Part shown: positions 17,022 to 26,058 of the stretch, piece after piece | Layout of the letters: each line of letters opens with the position of its first letter | Numbering within the stretch: position 1 is the stretch's first letter | Assembly (NCBI RefSeq): GCF_900111035.1 | Contig: NZ_FOFU01000001.1 | Span: 186,001-250,000, forward strand | Reading direction: 5' to 3' | From: Treponema bryantii | Lineage (GTDB): Bacteria; Spirochaetota; Spirochaetia; Treponematales; Treponemataceae | DNA length: 64,000 nt | Notes under the pieces: generated by a model | Told to the model about the DNA's origin: nothing | What the model saw: the letters and a program-made list of their open reading frames with translations, nothing else | The model's database searches: none | Program-made: the position numbers and the translations under genes

Positions 17022-20000
17022 ATGACATCACCATCAAAAGACGATTACCTTGAAAAAAATGCTTCTCAAAATCCAGCGATCGAACTGCTTTGTGCAATGA
17101 GTCCGGAGAGAATCCCGGATGGCGGTTATGTTTATATTTCTCCTGAAGAATGTGCCAAGCAGCGTGGCGGGGCTTATAATGTTATCTTAAAAGATATTCT
17201 TCGCGGACAACTTCGCAAAATAAACCGCTATTCTTATTGCGGGGCGGAAAATGAATTTTCAGCTGCAAATATAGAGCGAGCCATTGATGATCTTGATGTT
17301 TCTCTTTCTGACGGACTAATTACTGCAAGTGAAAAAATCTATGATAAGCTCTTGTTAGGTGAAAGTTATCCTGAAATTGTTGGTGAAGGTGACAAAACAC
17401 AGAACTTTAATCTAAATTATATCGACTGGGATAATCCACGTAATAATGTACTTCACGTTACGCGCGAGTTTTTTGTTGAAAGTCAGGACAAAATGCACAA
17501 CGCTCGCCCGGATATTGTTCTTTTTATAAACGGTATTCCTTTTGCGATTATTGAATGCAAGGCGCCAACTGAAAGCGTGGATGCTGCTGTAAATCAGAAT
17601 TGGCGTAATCAGCAGAATGAATATATTCCTCAGCTTTTTAAGTTTTCTCAAATAATAATTGCAACAAACAAAAACGAAGTAAAATATGCTACTACAAAAA
17701 CACCTCCAAAGTTCTGGAGTGTTTGGAAAGAAGATTCTGATTTTTATGAACAGAGACTTGATCGTTTTATTACGGATAGAATGGAAACTGTTCAGGATAT
17801 GTCTTTGATTTCGCTTTTGTATCCGAGCCGTGTTTATGATTTTATTAAATACTTTATTTTGTATGATGCAAAGGTTAAAAAGATTGCACGGTATCAGCAG
17901 TATTTTGCCGTTAAAGAAATATTAAAGACGATCCAGCAGGATGATGGCAACGGCAGACGAAAGGGTGGTGTCGTCTGGCATACTCAGGGCAGTGGAAAAA
18001 GCCTTACAATGGTAATGCTTGCAAAGTATATTCTGATGGAGCTTTGGGGGTGCAACGATGGAATAGAGTCAATTAATCCTCGTGTAATTGTTGTGACCGA
18101 CCGCAAGGAGCTTGACCGTCAGATTACCGATACTTTTTCTCATACAAAGCTACGACCTGCGCAGGCAACAAGTGGGCGTAATCTTGTGGAGCTTATAACA
18201 AAAGGAAAAGCAGATGTAATAACTACAATCATAAATAAGTTCAACACTGCAGAGCGTCTTGATACAAAAGATTATTCTCGTGATATTTTCCTTCTTGTTG
18301 ATGAAAGCCACCGTTCAAATTATGGACAGCTGGCAACAAAAATGCGTTCTGTTTTTCCAAATGCCTGTTATATTGGTTTTACAGGAACGCCTCTTATGAA
18401 ACGCGAGAAAAATACGCTTTCAAAATTCGGCGGCCTTATTCATAAATACACGATTGCAGACGGAGTTAATGACAAGGCAATTGTTCCGCTTATTTACGAA
18501 GGACGTTTTGTTGAACAGCATGTTGATGAAGAAAATATTGATTTATGGTTTGAACAGACAACAAAAAGACTGACCGAAAGTCAAAAACAGGATTTAAAGC
18601 AAAAATGGAGCAGTATCCGCCGGCTTACTTCTACTGATGCACGCATAAAAAGAATTGCACTTGATATAAGTAATCATTTTGAGCAAGGGTATAAAGCAAC
18701 CGGCTTCAAAGCTATGCTAGCCGTAAATTATAAACGTGATGCAGTGCGTTATCTTGAATGCTTTGAACAGTGGGGTGAATTTAATTGCGCTGTTCTGATT
18801 TCTGCTCCTGATGTACGGGAAAGTGTTGATGATGCAGATGAAGGAGCGGACGATAAAGTCCTTCGCTTCTGGCATAAGATGATGGAGCAGTATGGAGATG
18901 CTGATGTTTATGAAGAAACAATAAAAGATAAATTCCGTAACGGAGATATTGATATTCTGATTGTATGTAGCAAACTTCTTACTGGATTTGACGCTCCAAT
19001 CTGTCAGATTTTATATATTGATAAGGAATTGAAAGAACATGGCCTTTTGCAGGCGATTGCTAGAACAAACCGTCTTGCAGAAGGAAAGGAATATGGCCTT
19101 ATTGTAGATTACAGAGGTCTTGTTGAAAATCTTAGTGAAGCGATGGATTTATATACCGGAGCTGGTTTTGAGAATTTTGAAACTTCAGATATTCAAGGAG
19201 TTATGACAGACATAATTTCTGCTGTTGGAAAATTGCGAGAATCATATTCTCAAATGCAGGAACTTTTCATAACAGTTGAGAATCCAAATGATACGGAAGA
19301 AATTGAAGTTTTTCTTTCTGGTAATGAAGCTCGTGAACAATTTTATAATCTTCTTTGCGCTTTTGGTAAGGCTCTTCATGTCGTGTTAAATTCTCAAAGT
19401 GCTTATAATGCAGTTCCGCGTGAAGAAATTGAAAAATACAAAAATGCATTTGCATTTTATGAGCGTGTTCGTCGCAGTGTTAAAATTCGTTATTGTGACG
19501 GAATTGATAACCGCGAATATGAACCTCTTATGCAGAATCTTTTGGATACGCATCTTTCTGTTGTAGCATTAAAGAAAATCACTCCTCCAATCGATATTTT
19601 GAATCGCGAAGAATTTGAAAAAGAATTGGGGATTCTTACTACTGATCGTTCAAAGGCAGATGCTATTACTTATCATCTTGCAAAAGCAATTCGTCAAAAT
19701 CGAGATGAAAATCCTGCTTACTATGATTCTTTTTCTAAGCGAATAAAAGAAGCGCTTGAACAGTATAAGGATAAAGTAATTTCTGATGCAGAATATCTTT
19801 CTAAAATGCGTGAGATTATGAAAGATTACCAAAATGGCAGAACGCAAATAGAATATCCTTCCAGTATAAAAAGTAATCTTCATGCACAGGCATTTTATGG
19901 TGTGATTACGGCTCTTTTTGCACAGAAGGAGCGTGAAATGGATGTTATGCCAGATAATGATTTTATGGCTCAAATGTCAATTGATATAACTGAAATTTTC

Positions 20001-20174
20001 AAATCTCATATACAGGTTGGATGGGAGCAGAATATTACAATTCAAAACCGTATTTCGCAGGACATTGATGACTTGTTCTATGAATATGAAAAATCACTTG
20101 GCTTCAAAATTTCTTTTGATTTGATAGACAAGATAATTGAAAACTCAAAAACTGTTGCAATGAGGAGATTCTAA
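17022..20174 (+). CDS. hsdR: Type I restriction endonuclease subunit HsdR
   Basis: The translocating nuclease of the type I complex cuts unmethylated DNA after ATP-driven looping. In 1050 residues: an N-terminal PD-(D/E)xK nuclease (DIVLFINGIPFAIIECKAP near 165-185), Walker A HTQGSGKS near 325, the DEAD-like LLVDESHRSNYGQ, motif III GFTGTPL, and the second RecA-like domain with LLTGFDAPICQILYID and ARTNRL. AGGAGG at 17009-17014 precedes the ATG. The stop codon abuts the next start without a gap. All motifs are intact. Confidence 0.96.
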   Translation: MTSPSKDDYLEKNASQNPAIELLCAMSPERIPDGGYVYISPEECAKQRGGAYNVILKDILRGQLRKINRYSYCGAENEFSAANIERAIDDLDVSLSDGLITASEKIYDKLLLGESYPEIVGEGDKTQNFNLNYIDWDNPRNNVLHVTREFFVESQDKMHNARPDIVLFINGIPFAIIECKAPTESVDAAVNQNWRNQQNEYIPQLFKFSQIIIATNKNEVKYATTKTPPKFWSVWKEDSDFYEQRLDRFITDRMETVQDMSLISLLYPSRVYDFIKYFILYDAKVKKIARYQQYFAVKEILKTIQQDDGNGRRKGGVVWHTQGSGKSLTMVMLAKYILMELWGCNDGIESINPRVIVVTDRKELDRQITDTFSHTKLRPAQATSGRNLVELITKGKADVITTIINKFNTAERLDTKDYSRDIFLLVDESHRSNYGQLATKMRSVFPNACYIGFTGTPLMKREKNTLSKFGGLIHKYTIADGVNDKAIVPLIYEGRFVEQHVDEENIDLWFEQTTKRLTESQKQDLKQKWSSIRRLTSTDARIKRIALDISNHFEQGYKATGFKAMLAVNYKRDAVRYLECFEQWGEFNCAVLISAPDVRESVDDADEGADDKVLRFWHKMMEQYGDADVYEETIKDKFRNGDIDILIVCSKLLTGFDAPICQILYIDKELKEHGLLQAIARTNRLAEGKEYGLIVDYRGLVENLSEAMDLYTGAGFENFETSDIQGVMTDIISAVGKLRESYSQMQELFITVENPNDTEEIEVFLSGNEAREQFYNLLCAFGKALHVVLNSQSAYNAVPREEIEKYKNAFAFYERVRRSVKIRYCDGIDNREYEPLMQNLLDTHLSVVALKKITPPIDILNREEFEKELGILTTDRSKADAITYHLAKAIRQNRDENPAYYDSFSKRIKEALEQYKDKVISDAEYLSKMREIMKDYQNGRTQIEYPSSIKSNLHAQAFYGVITALFAQKEREMDVMPDNDFMAQMSIDITEIFKSHIQVGWEQNITIQNRISQDIDDLFYEYEKSLGFKISFDLIDKIIENSKTVAMRRF

Positions 20175-20912
20175 ATGAGCTTAGAATCTAGAACTATCTT
20201 TGTGACAGATAAAAATAATGAGCCTCAAAAATTAACTTATGAATTGGAAAGAAAGAGAGTTAAAAATATCAACCTGCGCATCCGTTCTAATGAAACTCTT
20301 TTTGTTTCTGCCTCACCACTTGTTGCTGTAAAAAATATTGATGATTTTATTCTTTCAAAAAGCGATTTTATCTTAAAATCATTAAATCGTTTTTCGGAAA
20401 AAAGAAAATGGGAAATAGATAATAAAAAGTATGTGAGCGGTGAAAGTTTTTATCTCTTAGGAAAACAGATGAGGCTGATTGTAAAACAGGCTCATCAAAA
20501 TCTTGTTGAAGAGGATGGTATTTATATTACACTTGCTTGTAAACATTCAGATGATTATTTATTAAAAAAACGTTTGATTGAAAAGTTTTTTTGTCTAAGA
20601 TGTTACGAAGAATTTAATAAAATAATAGAAAGATGTTATCCTCTATTTAAGAAATACAAAGTTCCATACCCAAATCTAAAAATTCGGAGAATGAAAACAA
20701 GATGGGGAAGCTGTATTCCGTCAAAAAAACAGATAACGCTGAATGAAAATTTAATCCATTTTTCTGAGCGGTGCATAGAATCTGTTGTAATTCATGAATT
20801 CTGTCATTTCCGTTATCCGAATCATTCTAAAGAGTTTTATAACTTTATGACAATCCTAATGCCAGATTGGAAAGAGCGAAAAAAAGAATTGGATGAAACG
20901 GTATTAAATTGA
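20175..20912 (+). CDS. YgjP-like (DUF45) zinc metallopeptidase
   Basis: A 245-residue protein with the metallopeptidase motif VVIHEFCHFRYPNHS (HExxH plus downstream histidine) near residue 205 and the preceding RMKTRWGSC signature of the YgjP/DUF45 family. These soluble proteins are often encoded directly after hsdR in type I loci, as here, where the ATG follows the hsdR stop immediately. Their physiological substrate is not known. This is the last gene of the restriction operon; no obvious terminator follows before the xerC promoter. Confidence 0.85.
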   Translation: MSLESRTIFVTDKNNEPQKLTYELERKRVKNINLRIRSNETLFVSASPLVAVKNIDDFILSKSDFILKSLNRFSEKRKWEIDNKKYVSGESFYLLGKQMRLIVKQAHQNLVEEDGIYITLACKHSDDYLLKKRLIEKFFCLRCYEEFNKIIERCYPLFKKYKVPYPNLKIRRMKTRWGSCIPSKKQITLNENLIHFSERCIESVVIHEFCHFRYPNHSKEFYNFMTILMPDWKERKKELDETVLN

Positions 20913-20929
20913 TTCCAAAATAACGTGCC

Positions 20930-20958
20930 TTGAGAATCTTATATTTTTTGCCGATAAT
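20930..20958 (+). promoter_or_regulatory. xerC promoter, predicted leaderless
   Basis: TTGAGA (20930-20935), 17-base spacer, GATAAT (20953-20958), then six bases to the ATG at 20965. No Shine-Dalgarno is present. Confidence 0.65.
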
Positions 20959-20964
20959 CAAAGT

Positions 20965-21864
20965 ATGACTTTACGTGAGCTTACAGAGGAATTTTTGCTT
21001 TATCTTTCGGCGGTGAGGGGGCTGTCGGAGAATACTGTGAAGGGTTATGGGAACGACCTTTTGCAGCTGCAGGAATTTTTGACACCGGAGCTGGATGTTC
21101 AGGCTATAACCCGCGAAAATCTGATGCTTTGTATAGGGCAGCTTTCTAAGCAGAGAAAGTCGGCCGCTACTGTGAACCGTTTTATTGCGGCAGTGCGTAC
21201 ACTTTTTGCCTATGCCGCTAAATTGAAATATATCGAAAAAAATCCTTCCCTTGAAATGAAGACTGTAAAGCTGCCAAAGCGGGTGCCAAATTTTATGACC
21301 ACCTCCGAGGTAAACGAGCTTTGCGAGGAGCCGGTAAACGACGAGCTTTTGTGGAAAAGCCGCGACCATGCACTTTTTCTTATGCTGTATTCTTCCGGCT
21401 GTCGTGCAAGCGAAATTGTCAGCCTCAAGCTTACAGATTTCATGGATGGTGGGCGTTCAGCTATTGTTACGGGAAAGGGCAATAAACAGCGTAAGGTTTA
21501 TTTTGCTGAGGAATCGCGTAAAGCTCTTGCTGAATATCTGAAAGACCGCAAAAAACTCCTGATTGACCTGAAAATTGAAAAGATTCCCGCTGAACTTTTT
21601 ATAAATCTTAAAGGGCATCCTCTTACAACTGGTGGTCTCCGATATATTCTTAACCGATACTCAGGAGTTGAGGGAACAAACCGCCATGTAAATCCTCATG
21701 CTTTCCGTCACACTTTTGCTACAAATATGCTTGGAAATGGTGCTGATGTCCGTATTGTTCAGGAAATGCTGGGGCACAGTTCTATCAGTACAACACAGCG
21801 ATATACTCATATTACTACCGAAAAACTCATCGATATCTACAATAAAGCCCATCCGCATTCTTAA
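20965..21864 (+). CDS. xerC: Tyrosine recombinase XerC/XerD family
   Basis: Site-specific recombinase that resolves chromosome dimers at dif, acting with a second Xer protein or alone. The 299 residues comprise an N-terminal SAM-like core-binding domain (LYLSAVRGLSENTVKGYGND) and a catalytic domain with arginine in SSGCRASEIVSL, lysine in GKGNKQRKV, HAFRHTFATNML, LGHSSIS and the nucleophile tyrosine in TQRYTH. All residues are present. The order xerC-hslV-hslU matches the codV-clpQ-clpY arrangement known from Firmicutes. Whether it is XerC or XerD cannot be told from this window. Confidence 0.9.
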   Translation: MTLRELTEEFLLYLSAVRGLSENTVKGYGNDLLQLQEFLTPELDVQAITRENLMLCIGQLSKQRKSAATVNRFIAAVRTLFAYAAKLKYIEKNPSLEMKTVKLPKRVPNFMTTSEVNELCEEPVNDELLWKSRDHALFLMLYSSGCRASEIVSLKLTDFMDGGRSAIVTGKGNKQRKVYFAEESRKALAEYLKDRKKLLIDLKIEKIPAELFINLKGHPLTTGGLRYILNRYSGVEGTNRHVNPHAFRHTFATNMLGNGADVRIVQEMLGHSSISTTQRYTHITTEKLIDIYNKAHPHS

Positions 21865-21892
21865 TCACTTTTACGATAAACACCTTTTTTAT

Positions 21893-21921
21893 TTGCCGAA
21901 AGTTCCGTAAATCATTATATT
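21893..21921 (+). promoter_or_regulatory. hslV promoter, predicted leaderless
   Basis: TTGCCG (21893-21898), 17-base spacer, TATATT (21916-21921), then seven bases to the ATG at 21929. No Shine-Dalgarno. Confidence 0.6.
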
Positions 21922-21928
21922 TTAACTC

Positions 21929-22474
21929 ATGGGAAATAAAACAAAAATCAGAAGCACCACAATTCTTGCAGTACGCAGAAATGGACAGGTTGCTATGGCT
22001 GGTGATGGCCAGTGTACTTTGGGCGAGACTGTTTGTAAGGGAAATTCTCGCAAAGTTCGAAAGATTTATGATGGAAAGATTCTCACCGGATTTGCGGGTA
22101 GTGTTGCAGATGCTTTTACTCTGCTTGACCGCTTTGAAGCCAAGGTGAAAGAATATAACGGAGATATTATGCGTTCAGCTGTTGAGCTTGCAAAGGCCTG
22201 GCGTACAGACCGCACTCTTCAGAAGCTCGAGGCAATGCTCCTTGTTGCAGATAAAAAACAGATTCTTTTGATCAGCGGCGACGGTAACGTTATTGAGCCG
22301 GAAAAGGATGCAATTGCAATCGGTTCAGGCGGAAATTATGCATATTCTGCAGCCCTCGCTTATCTTGATTCTTCAGATTTGAGCGCAAAGGAAATTGCGG
22401 AGCGTTCTCTTAATATCGCCGGCAGCATCTGTATTTATACAAATCAGAATCTGACAATAGAGACTCTTGAGTAA
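21929..22474 (+). CDS. hslV: ATP-dependent protease subunit HslV (ClpQ)
   Basis: Proteolytic subunit of the HslUV complex, a proteasome-like double ring. The 181 residues contain [20 protein letters not shown] near the N-terminus, whose threonine is the expected nucleophile after removal of a short leader, and the conserved [11 protein letters not shown]. The leader MGNKTKIRS before TT is a little longer than in E. coli. hslU follows after a 100-base gap filled by an inverted repeat. Confidence 0.95.
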   Translation: MGNKTKIRSTTILAVRRNGQVAMAGDGQCTLGETVCKGNSRKVRKIYDGKILTGFAGSVADAFTLLDRFEAKVKEYNGDIMRSAVELAKAWRTDRTLQKLEAMLLVADKKQILLISGDGNVIEPEKDAIAIGSGGNYAYSAALAYLDSSDLSAKEIAERSLNIAGSICIYTNQNLTIETLE

Positions 22475-22475
22475 A

Positions 22476-22552
22476 ACGTCATTGCGAGGAGCATAGCGAC
22501 GAAGCAATCTATTAATATGGATTGCTTCGACCTTCGGTCTCGCAATGACGTA
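22476..22552. repeat. REP-like palindromic element between hslV and hslU
   Basis: The outer arms ACGTCATTGCGAG and CTCGCAATGACGT are exact complements, and the inner arms GAAGCAATC and GATTGCTTC pair as well. The GTCATTGCGAG...GAAGCAATC core is a dispersed intergenic repeat seen in many bacterial genomes. A half-copy recurs at 34981-35010 before fliJ. It could form a long hairpin in the hslV-hslU message and set the relative expression of the two subunits. Confidence 0.8.
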
Positions 22553-22574
22553 TTAAGAACTGGGAATACTTTTT

Positions 22575-24104
22575 ATGGAAAATAACGAAAATAAAACAGA
22601 ACTTACACCAAAACAGATTGTAGAAAAACTCGACGGATATATTATCGGACAGGAAAAGGCAAAACGTGCCGTAGCCGTTGCGCTCCGTAACCGCTTCCGC
22701 CGCCTTAAGCTTCCGGAAGAAATTCGCGATGAAGTTGCTCCAAAAAATATTTTGATGATTGGACCAACCGGTTGTGGTAAAACAGAAATTGCCCGCCGCC
22801 TCGCAAAGCTTTGCGGTGCTCCATTCTTAAAGGTTGAAGCAACAAAATACACCGAAGTCGGCTACGTTGGCCGCGACGTTGAAAGTATGATCCGCGACCT
22901 TATGGCTGTAGGCTACAATGACGTTAAAGCCGAGATGGAAGATCAGCTTCGCGAAAAATCAGTAAGCGTTGTTGAAGAGCGCCTTCTTGATTTGCTTTTA
23001 CCTGGAACTGGAAAAGACGATAAAAAGAAATCAGATGGTGAAAAAGACAAGAAAACTGAAATTAAGCCTCTCGGTTTTTTGAGTCAGCCAAGTGCAAATG
23101 AAATTACAATTGACTTAAACAAGGTTGCAGCAGATATGCAGGAAGCCTTGAATCAGGCAAATCAGGCAGCTGCAGAACAGCAGAAAGCTGATGAAGAATC
23201 AGCTGAAAAGGCTGCAGAAAATCATACTCGTGAAAAATTCCGCCAGATGCTCCGCGAAGGCAAACTTGAAGACCGCGAAGTAGACATGGTTGTTCACCGT
23301 CCACAGGGAATGCCTAATATGGAAATTATTGCCGGTGGCAGCATTGATGACCTTCAGAACAGCATGCAGGGAATCCTAAATATGATGAACGGTCAGGGAC
23401 GTAGTAAAAAGCGTACCCTTACTGTAAAAGAAGCACGTAAGATTCTTACAGAAGAAGTTCTCGACGGAATGGTTGATCACGATAAAGTTGCCGATGAAGC
23501 AAAGAAGCGTGTAGAGCAGAGCGGAATTATCTTTATTGATGAAATTGATAAGATTGCCGTTCACGGCGAAAGCCATGGACAGGATGTAAGCCGCGAAGGT
23601 GTTCAGCGCGATATCCTTCCAATCGTTGAAGGAAGCAATGTAAATACAAAGTTCGGTGTAATCGATACAACACACATTCTCTTTATTGCAGCCGGTGCTT
23701 TCAGCGTTGCTGCTCCAAGTGATTTGATTCCGGAACTTCAGGGACGCTTCCCGCTACGTGTTGAACTTGATTCTCTCCACAAAGATGATTTTAAGCGCAT
23801 CCTCAGCGAGCCTAAGAACAGCCTGATTATGCAGTATACATCACTGCTCGAAACAGAAGGTGTTAAACTCGATATAACAGAAGATGCTTTGGACCGCATG
23901 AGTGTGGTTGCAGAAGAGGTTAATTCAAGTGCCGAAAATATTGGTGCCCGCCGCCTTCACACAATCATGGAAAAGGTTCTTGCAGACATCAACTTCGAAG
24001 CTGATGAACATGCCGGCGAAACTATCAAGATTGATGCCGCATATGTAGACGAAAAACTTGAAGGCATCAGCCAGAATCAGGATTTGTCTAGATATATTCT
24101 TTAG
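22575..24104 (+). CDS. hslU: ATP-dependent protease ATPase subunit HslU (ClpY)
   Basis: AAA+ unfoldase that feeds substrates to HslV. Walker A is [17 protein letters not shown] near residue 62, [15 protein letters not shown] follows, and Walker B is [11 protein letters not shown] near residue 315. The C-terminus DLSRYIL matches the tail that docks into HslV. At 509 residues it is longer than the E. coli protein (443); the extra length lies in an Ala/Glu/Gln-rich, charged stretch within the intermediate domain (around residues 150-225). Confidence 0.96.
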   Translation: MENNENKTELTPKQIVEKLDGYIIGQEKAKRAVAVALRNRFRRLKLPEEIRDEVAPKNILMIGPTGCGKTEIARRLAKLCGAPFLKVEATKYTEVGYVGRDVESMIRDLMAVGYNDVKAEMEDQLREKSVSVVEERLLDLLLPGTGKDDKKKSDGEKDKKTEIKPLGFLSQPSANEITIDLNKVAADMQEALNQANQAAAEQQKADEESAEKAAENHTREKFRQMLREGKLEDREVDMVVHRPQGMPNMEIIAGGSIDDLQNSMQGILNMMNGQGRSKKRTLTVKEARKILTEEVLDGMVDHDKVADEAKKRVEQSGIIFIDEIDKIAVHGESHGQDVSREGVQRDILPIVEGSNVNTKFGVIDTTHILFIAAGAFSVAAPSDLIPELQGRFPLRVELDSLHKDDFKRILSEPKNSLIMQYTSLLETEGVKLDITEDALDRMSVVAEEVNSSAENIGARRLHTIMEKVLADINFEADEHAGETIKIDAAYVDEKLEGISQNQDLSRYIL

Positions 24105-24131
24105 AAGTTGATAAATCCTCCATAAAAGAAA

Positions 24132-24159
24132 CTGATTCAGCCTAGGCGAGCTGAATCAG
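24132..24159. other. Stem-loop between hslU and the convergent SDR gene
   Basis: A perfect ten-base stem CTGATTCAGC / GCTGAATCAG with an eight-base loop. A T run follows only after an intervening purine tract, so it is a structured element rather than a classic terminator. Confidence 0.5.
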
Positions 24160-24193
24160 AAGGAGAGGAGGACTTTTTCAATATAGTGTATTG

Positions 24194-24940
24194 CTACTTA
24201 AAAAGCTGCGGATAATCTGCAGCTTTTTTTACTGCTTCTTCAAGTGTGAGGCCTGCAAAGTCTTGTGCACCAAGCCAGCGGCCGCTCTTCTTGTCATCAA
24301 TGAAAGCTCCGACAACAATTCCAGGAATTACGCTGTCAGGATCATTTGGAGCGTTCGGACCACCGAGGTCTGTGCGGCACCAGCCCGGGTCTGCGAGGTT
24401 GATGCAGACATCTGTGCCGTCGAGTTTACCACCGATATCAGATGTTACTTTATCGAGGGCTGCTTTACTTGCGCTGTAGCCGGCCTGTTCCGGTTCGTTG
24501 CGGATTCCGCTTGTTGTGTTGATTACACGGCCCCAGCCGCGTTCAATCATCTTTGGAATAAAGCGGTAGCAGAGCATCATCGGAGCAATTGTGTTGATTA
24601 CAAAGCTCTTTGAATAATCTTCAACCGGTGTTTTCCAGTAGTCTGTGCGGTAAGCAATCTGAACTGCGGCGTCGTTGAAAAGAATATCAACCGGCTTTCC
24701 GCGTTTTTCAATTTCGTTCATCATTGCTTCTACCTGAGAAAGATCGCTGAGTTCTGCAGCAATATCGTAAGCTTCTACGCCCATTGCTCGGACTTCTTCA
24801 AGTACGGCCTTAGTATGCTCGAGTGAGCGGCTGTGTAAAATCAGATTACAGCCTTTGCTGGCCATAAACTTTGCGATTCTATATCCGATTCCTCGGTTTG
24901 CGCCGGTAACCAGCGCCCATTTTCCTTTTACGTCAACCAT
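24194..24940 (-). CDS. Short-chain dehydrogenase/reductase
   Basis: Classical SDR of 248 residues using NAD(P). It shows ALVTGANRGIGYRIA for cofactor binding, FNDAAVQ in place of the usual NNAG, a serine in INTTSGIRN, and the catalytic YSASK in AGYSASKAALDKV. The substrate is unknown. The ATG at 24940 has AGGAG upstream. It lies 18 bases downstream of an epimerase-like gene on the same strand, so the two probably form an operon. Its 3' end carries a hairpin shared with hslU termination. Confidence 0.85.
   Translation of the reverse strand: MVDVKGKWALVTGANRGIGYRIAKFMASKGCNLILHSRSLEHTKAVLEEVRAMGVEAYDIAAELSDLSQVEAMMNEIEKRGKPVDILFNDAAVQIAYRTDYWKTPVEDYSKSFVINTIAPMMLCYRFIPKMIERGWGRVINTTSGIRNEPEQAGYSASKAALDKVTSDIGGKLDGTDVCINLADPGWCRTDLGGPNAPNDPDSVIPGIVVGAFIDDKKSGRWLGAQDFAGLTLEEAVKKAADYPQLFK
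24200..24230 (+). terminator. Terminator for hslU placed inside the end of the SDR coding sequence
   Basis: AAAAAGCTGC pairs with GCAGCTTTTT over a nine-base loop and is followed by TT on the plus strand. It encodes the last residues of the minus-strand SDR gene (stop at 24194-24196), so the two convergent genes share these bases. Confidence 0.65.
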
Positions 24941-24958
24941 TTGTCGGCTCCTGTATTT

Positions 24959-25954
24959 TTAGTTCATTTTTGCGATTATCTCATCGCACCATTTATCAAA
25001 GTACGGGTCTTCTGTCTGGCATTCAGGGTGTGCAAGAACATATTCAACTGTTTCTCTGATTCCCTGATCTGCGCGTTTTGTTGCAACAAAATCCGGTACA
25101 AGTGATTTCAGTTTACTGCAGTCAAAAACAACAGAGTTTGCCTTGTCTCCAATCAGACTTCCTGTAAAGTCGTAATCAGAATGTGCTGCAAGATAGCTTG
25201 ATGAAACATAAACCGGCTTAAGCTCAACGCCAAGCGATGTTGCAATGCACTGGTAAATCTGATTCCAGGTAACGCTTTCGTCGCTCATAATCTGAACTGC
25301 TTCACCAATTGCGTGAATGTTTCCCATCAATCCGACAAAGCCCTTTGCAAAATCAGAATTATGTGTGATTGTCCAGAGCGAAGTTCCATCTCCATGAATA
25401 ATCACAGGCTTTCCTTCTTTGATTCTCTTTACAACCTGCCAGCTGCCCTTGTCGCCGTGAACTCCAAGTGGCACCGAACGTTCATCATAAGTATGGCTCG
25501 GTCTTATAATCGTAACCGGGAACTGTTCATCTCTGTAAAGTTTCATCAGATAGTCTTCGCAGGCAATCTTATTGCGTGAATATTCCCAGTAAGGATTTGC
25601 AAGCGGAGTTTTTTCGCTGATTATATAGTTTCCACAAGGCTTTTGATAAGCAGAAGCTGAACTGATGTACATAAACTGACGTACCTTGCCCTTAAGCAGG
25701 CGATAATCGCGTTCCAGCTGTGAAGGTACAAAGCCGATAAAATCACATGCTACATCAAACTGCATTCCTGCAAGCTTTTCTGCCGCTGCTTTTTCATCAT
25801 TTATATCAACTGTAATAAAATGCGCACCTTTAAGACGCTCATCGTTATTACGGTTTCCTCTGTTTATAAGATACAGCTCCCAGCCTTTTTCCAATATCAA
25901 TTTAGAAATTGCCATGCTGATTGTACCGGTTCCGCCTATGAATAGAACTTTCAT
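24959..25954 (-). CDS. NAD-dependent epimerase/dehydratase family protein
   Basis: Extended SDR of 331 residues. The N-terminal VLFIGGTGTISMAISKLIL is the Rossmann glycine motif. The family's YxxxK is seen as YSRNK in PYWEYSRNKIACEDYLMK, after YISSASAYQ. Closest by eye to atypical sugar-nucleotide epimerases; substrate unknown. AGGAGG six bases before the ATG fixes the start at 25954. First gene of a two-gene operon with the SDR downstream. Confidence 0.82.
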   Translation of the reverse strand: MKVLFIGGTGTISMAISKLILEKGWELYLINRGNRNNDERLKGAHFITVDINDEKAAAEKLAGMQFDVACDFIGFVPSQLERDYRLLKGKVRQFMYISSASAYQKPCGNYIISEKTPLANPYWEYSRNKIACEDYLMKLYRDEQFPVTIIRPSHTYDERSVPLGVHGDKGSWQVVKRIKEGKPVIIHGDGTSLWTITHNSDFAKGFVGLMGNIHAIGEAVQIMSDESVTWNQIYQCIATSLGVELKPVYVSSSYLAAHSDYDFTGSLIGDKANSVVFDCSKLKSLVPDFVATKRADQGIRETVEYVLAHPECQTEDPYFDKWCDEIIAKMN

Positions 25955-25975
25955 GAATCCTCCTGAAAAAAAATC

Positions 25976-26051
25976 CTCACAGAGCTAAAGAGTACACAGA
26001 GTTATGTTTTTTTTTATTATATCCCTCTGTGGCCTCCGTGCCCTCTGTGAG
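25976..26051. repeat. Imperfect inverted repeat with CACAGAG/CTCTGTG motifs
   Basis: CTCACAGAG (25976-25984) pairs with CTCTGTGAG (26043-26051), and internal ACACAGAG and CCTCTGTGG copies add further pairing. A T tract lies in the middle. It fills the gap between the epimerase and alcohol dehydrogenase genes. CTCACAGAG recurs at about 62201. Probably a degenerate dispersed repeat. Confidence 0.55.
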
Positions 26052-26058
26052 AAATCCT

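Noticed and set aside
24191-24613. 140-residue plus-strand frame
   Set aside because: Antisense to the SDR gene, which carries intact catalytic motifs.
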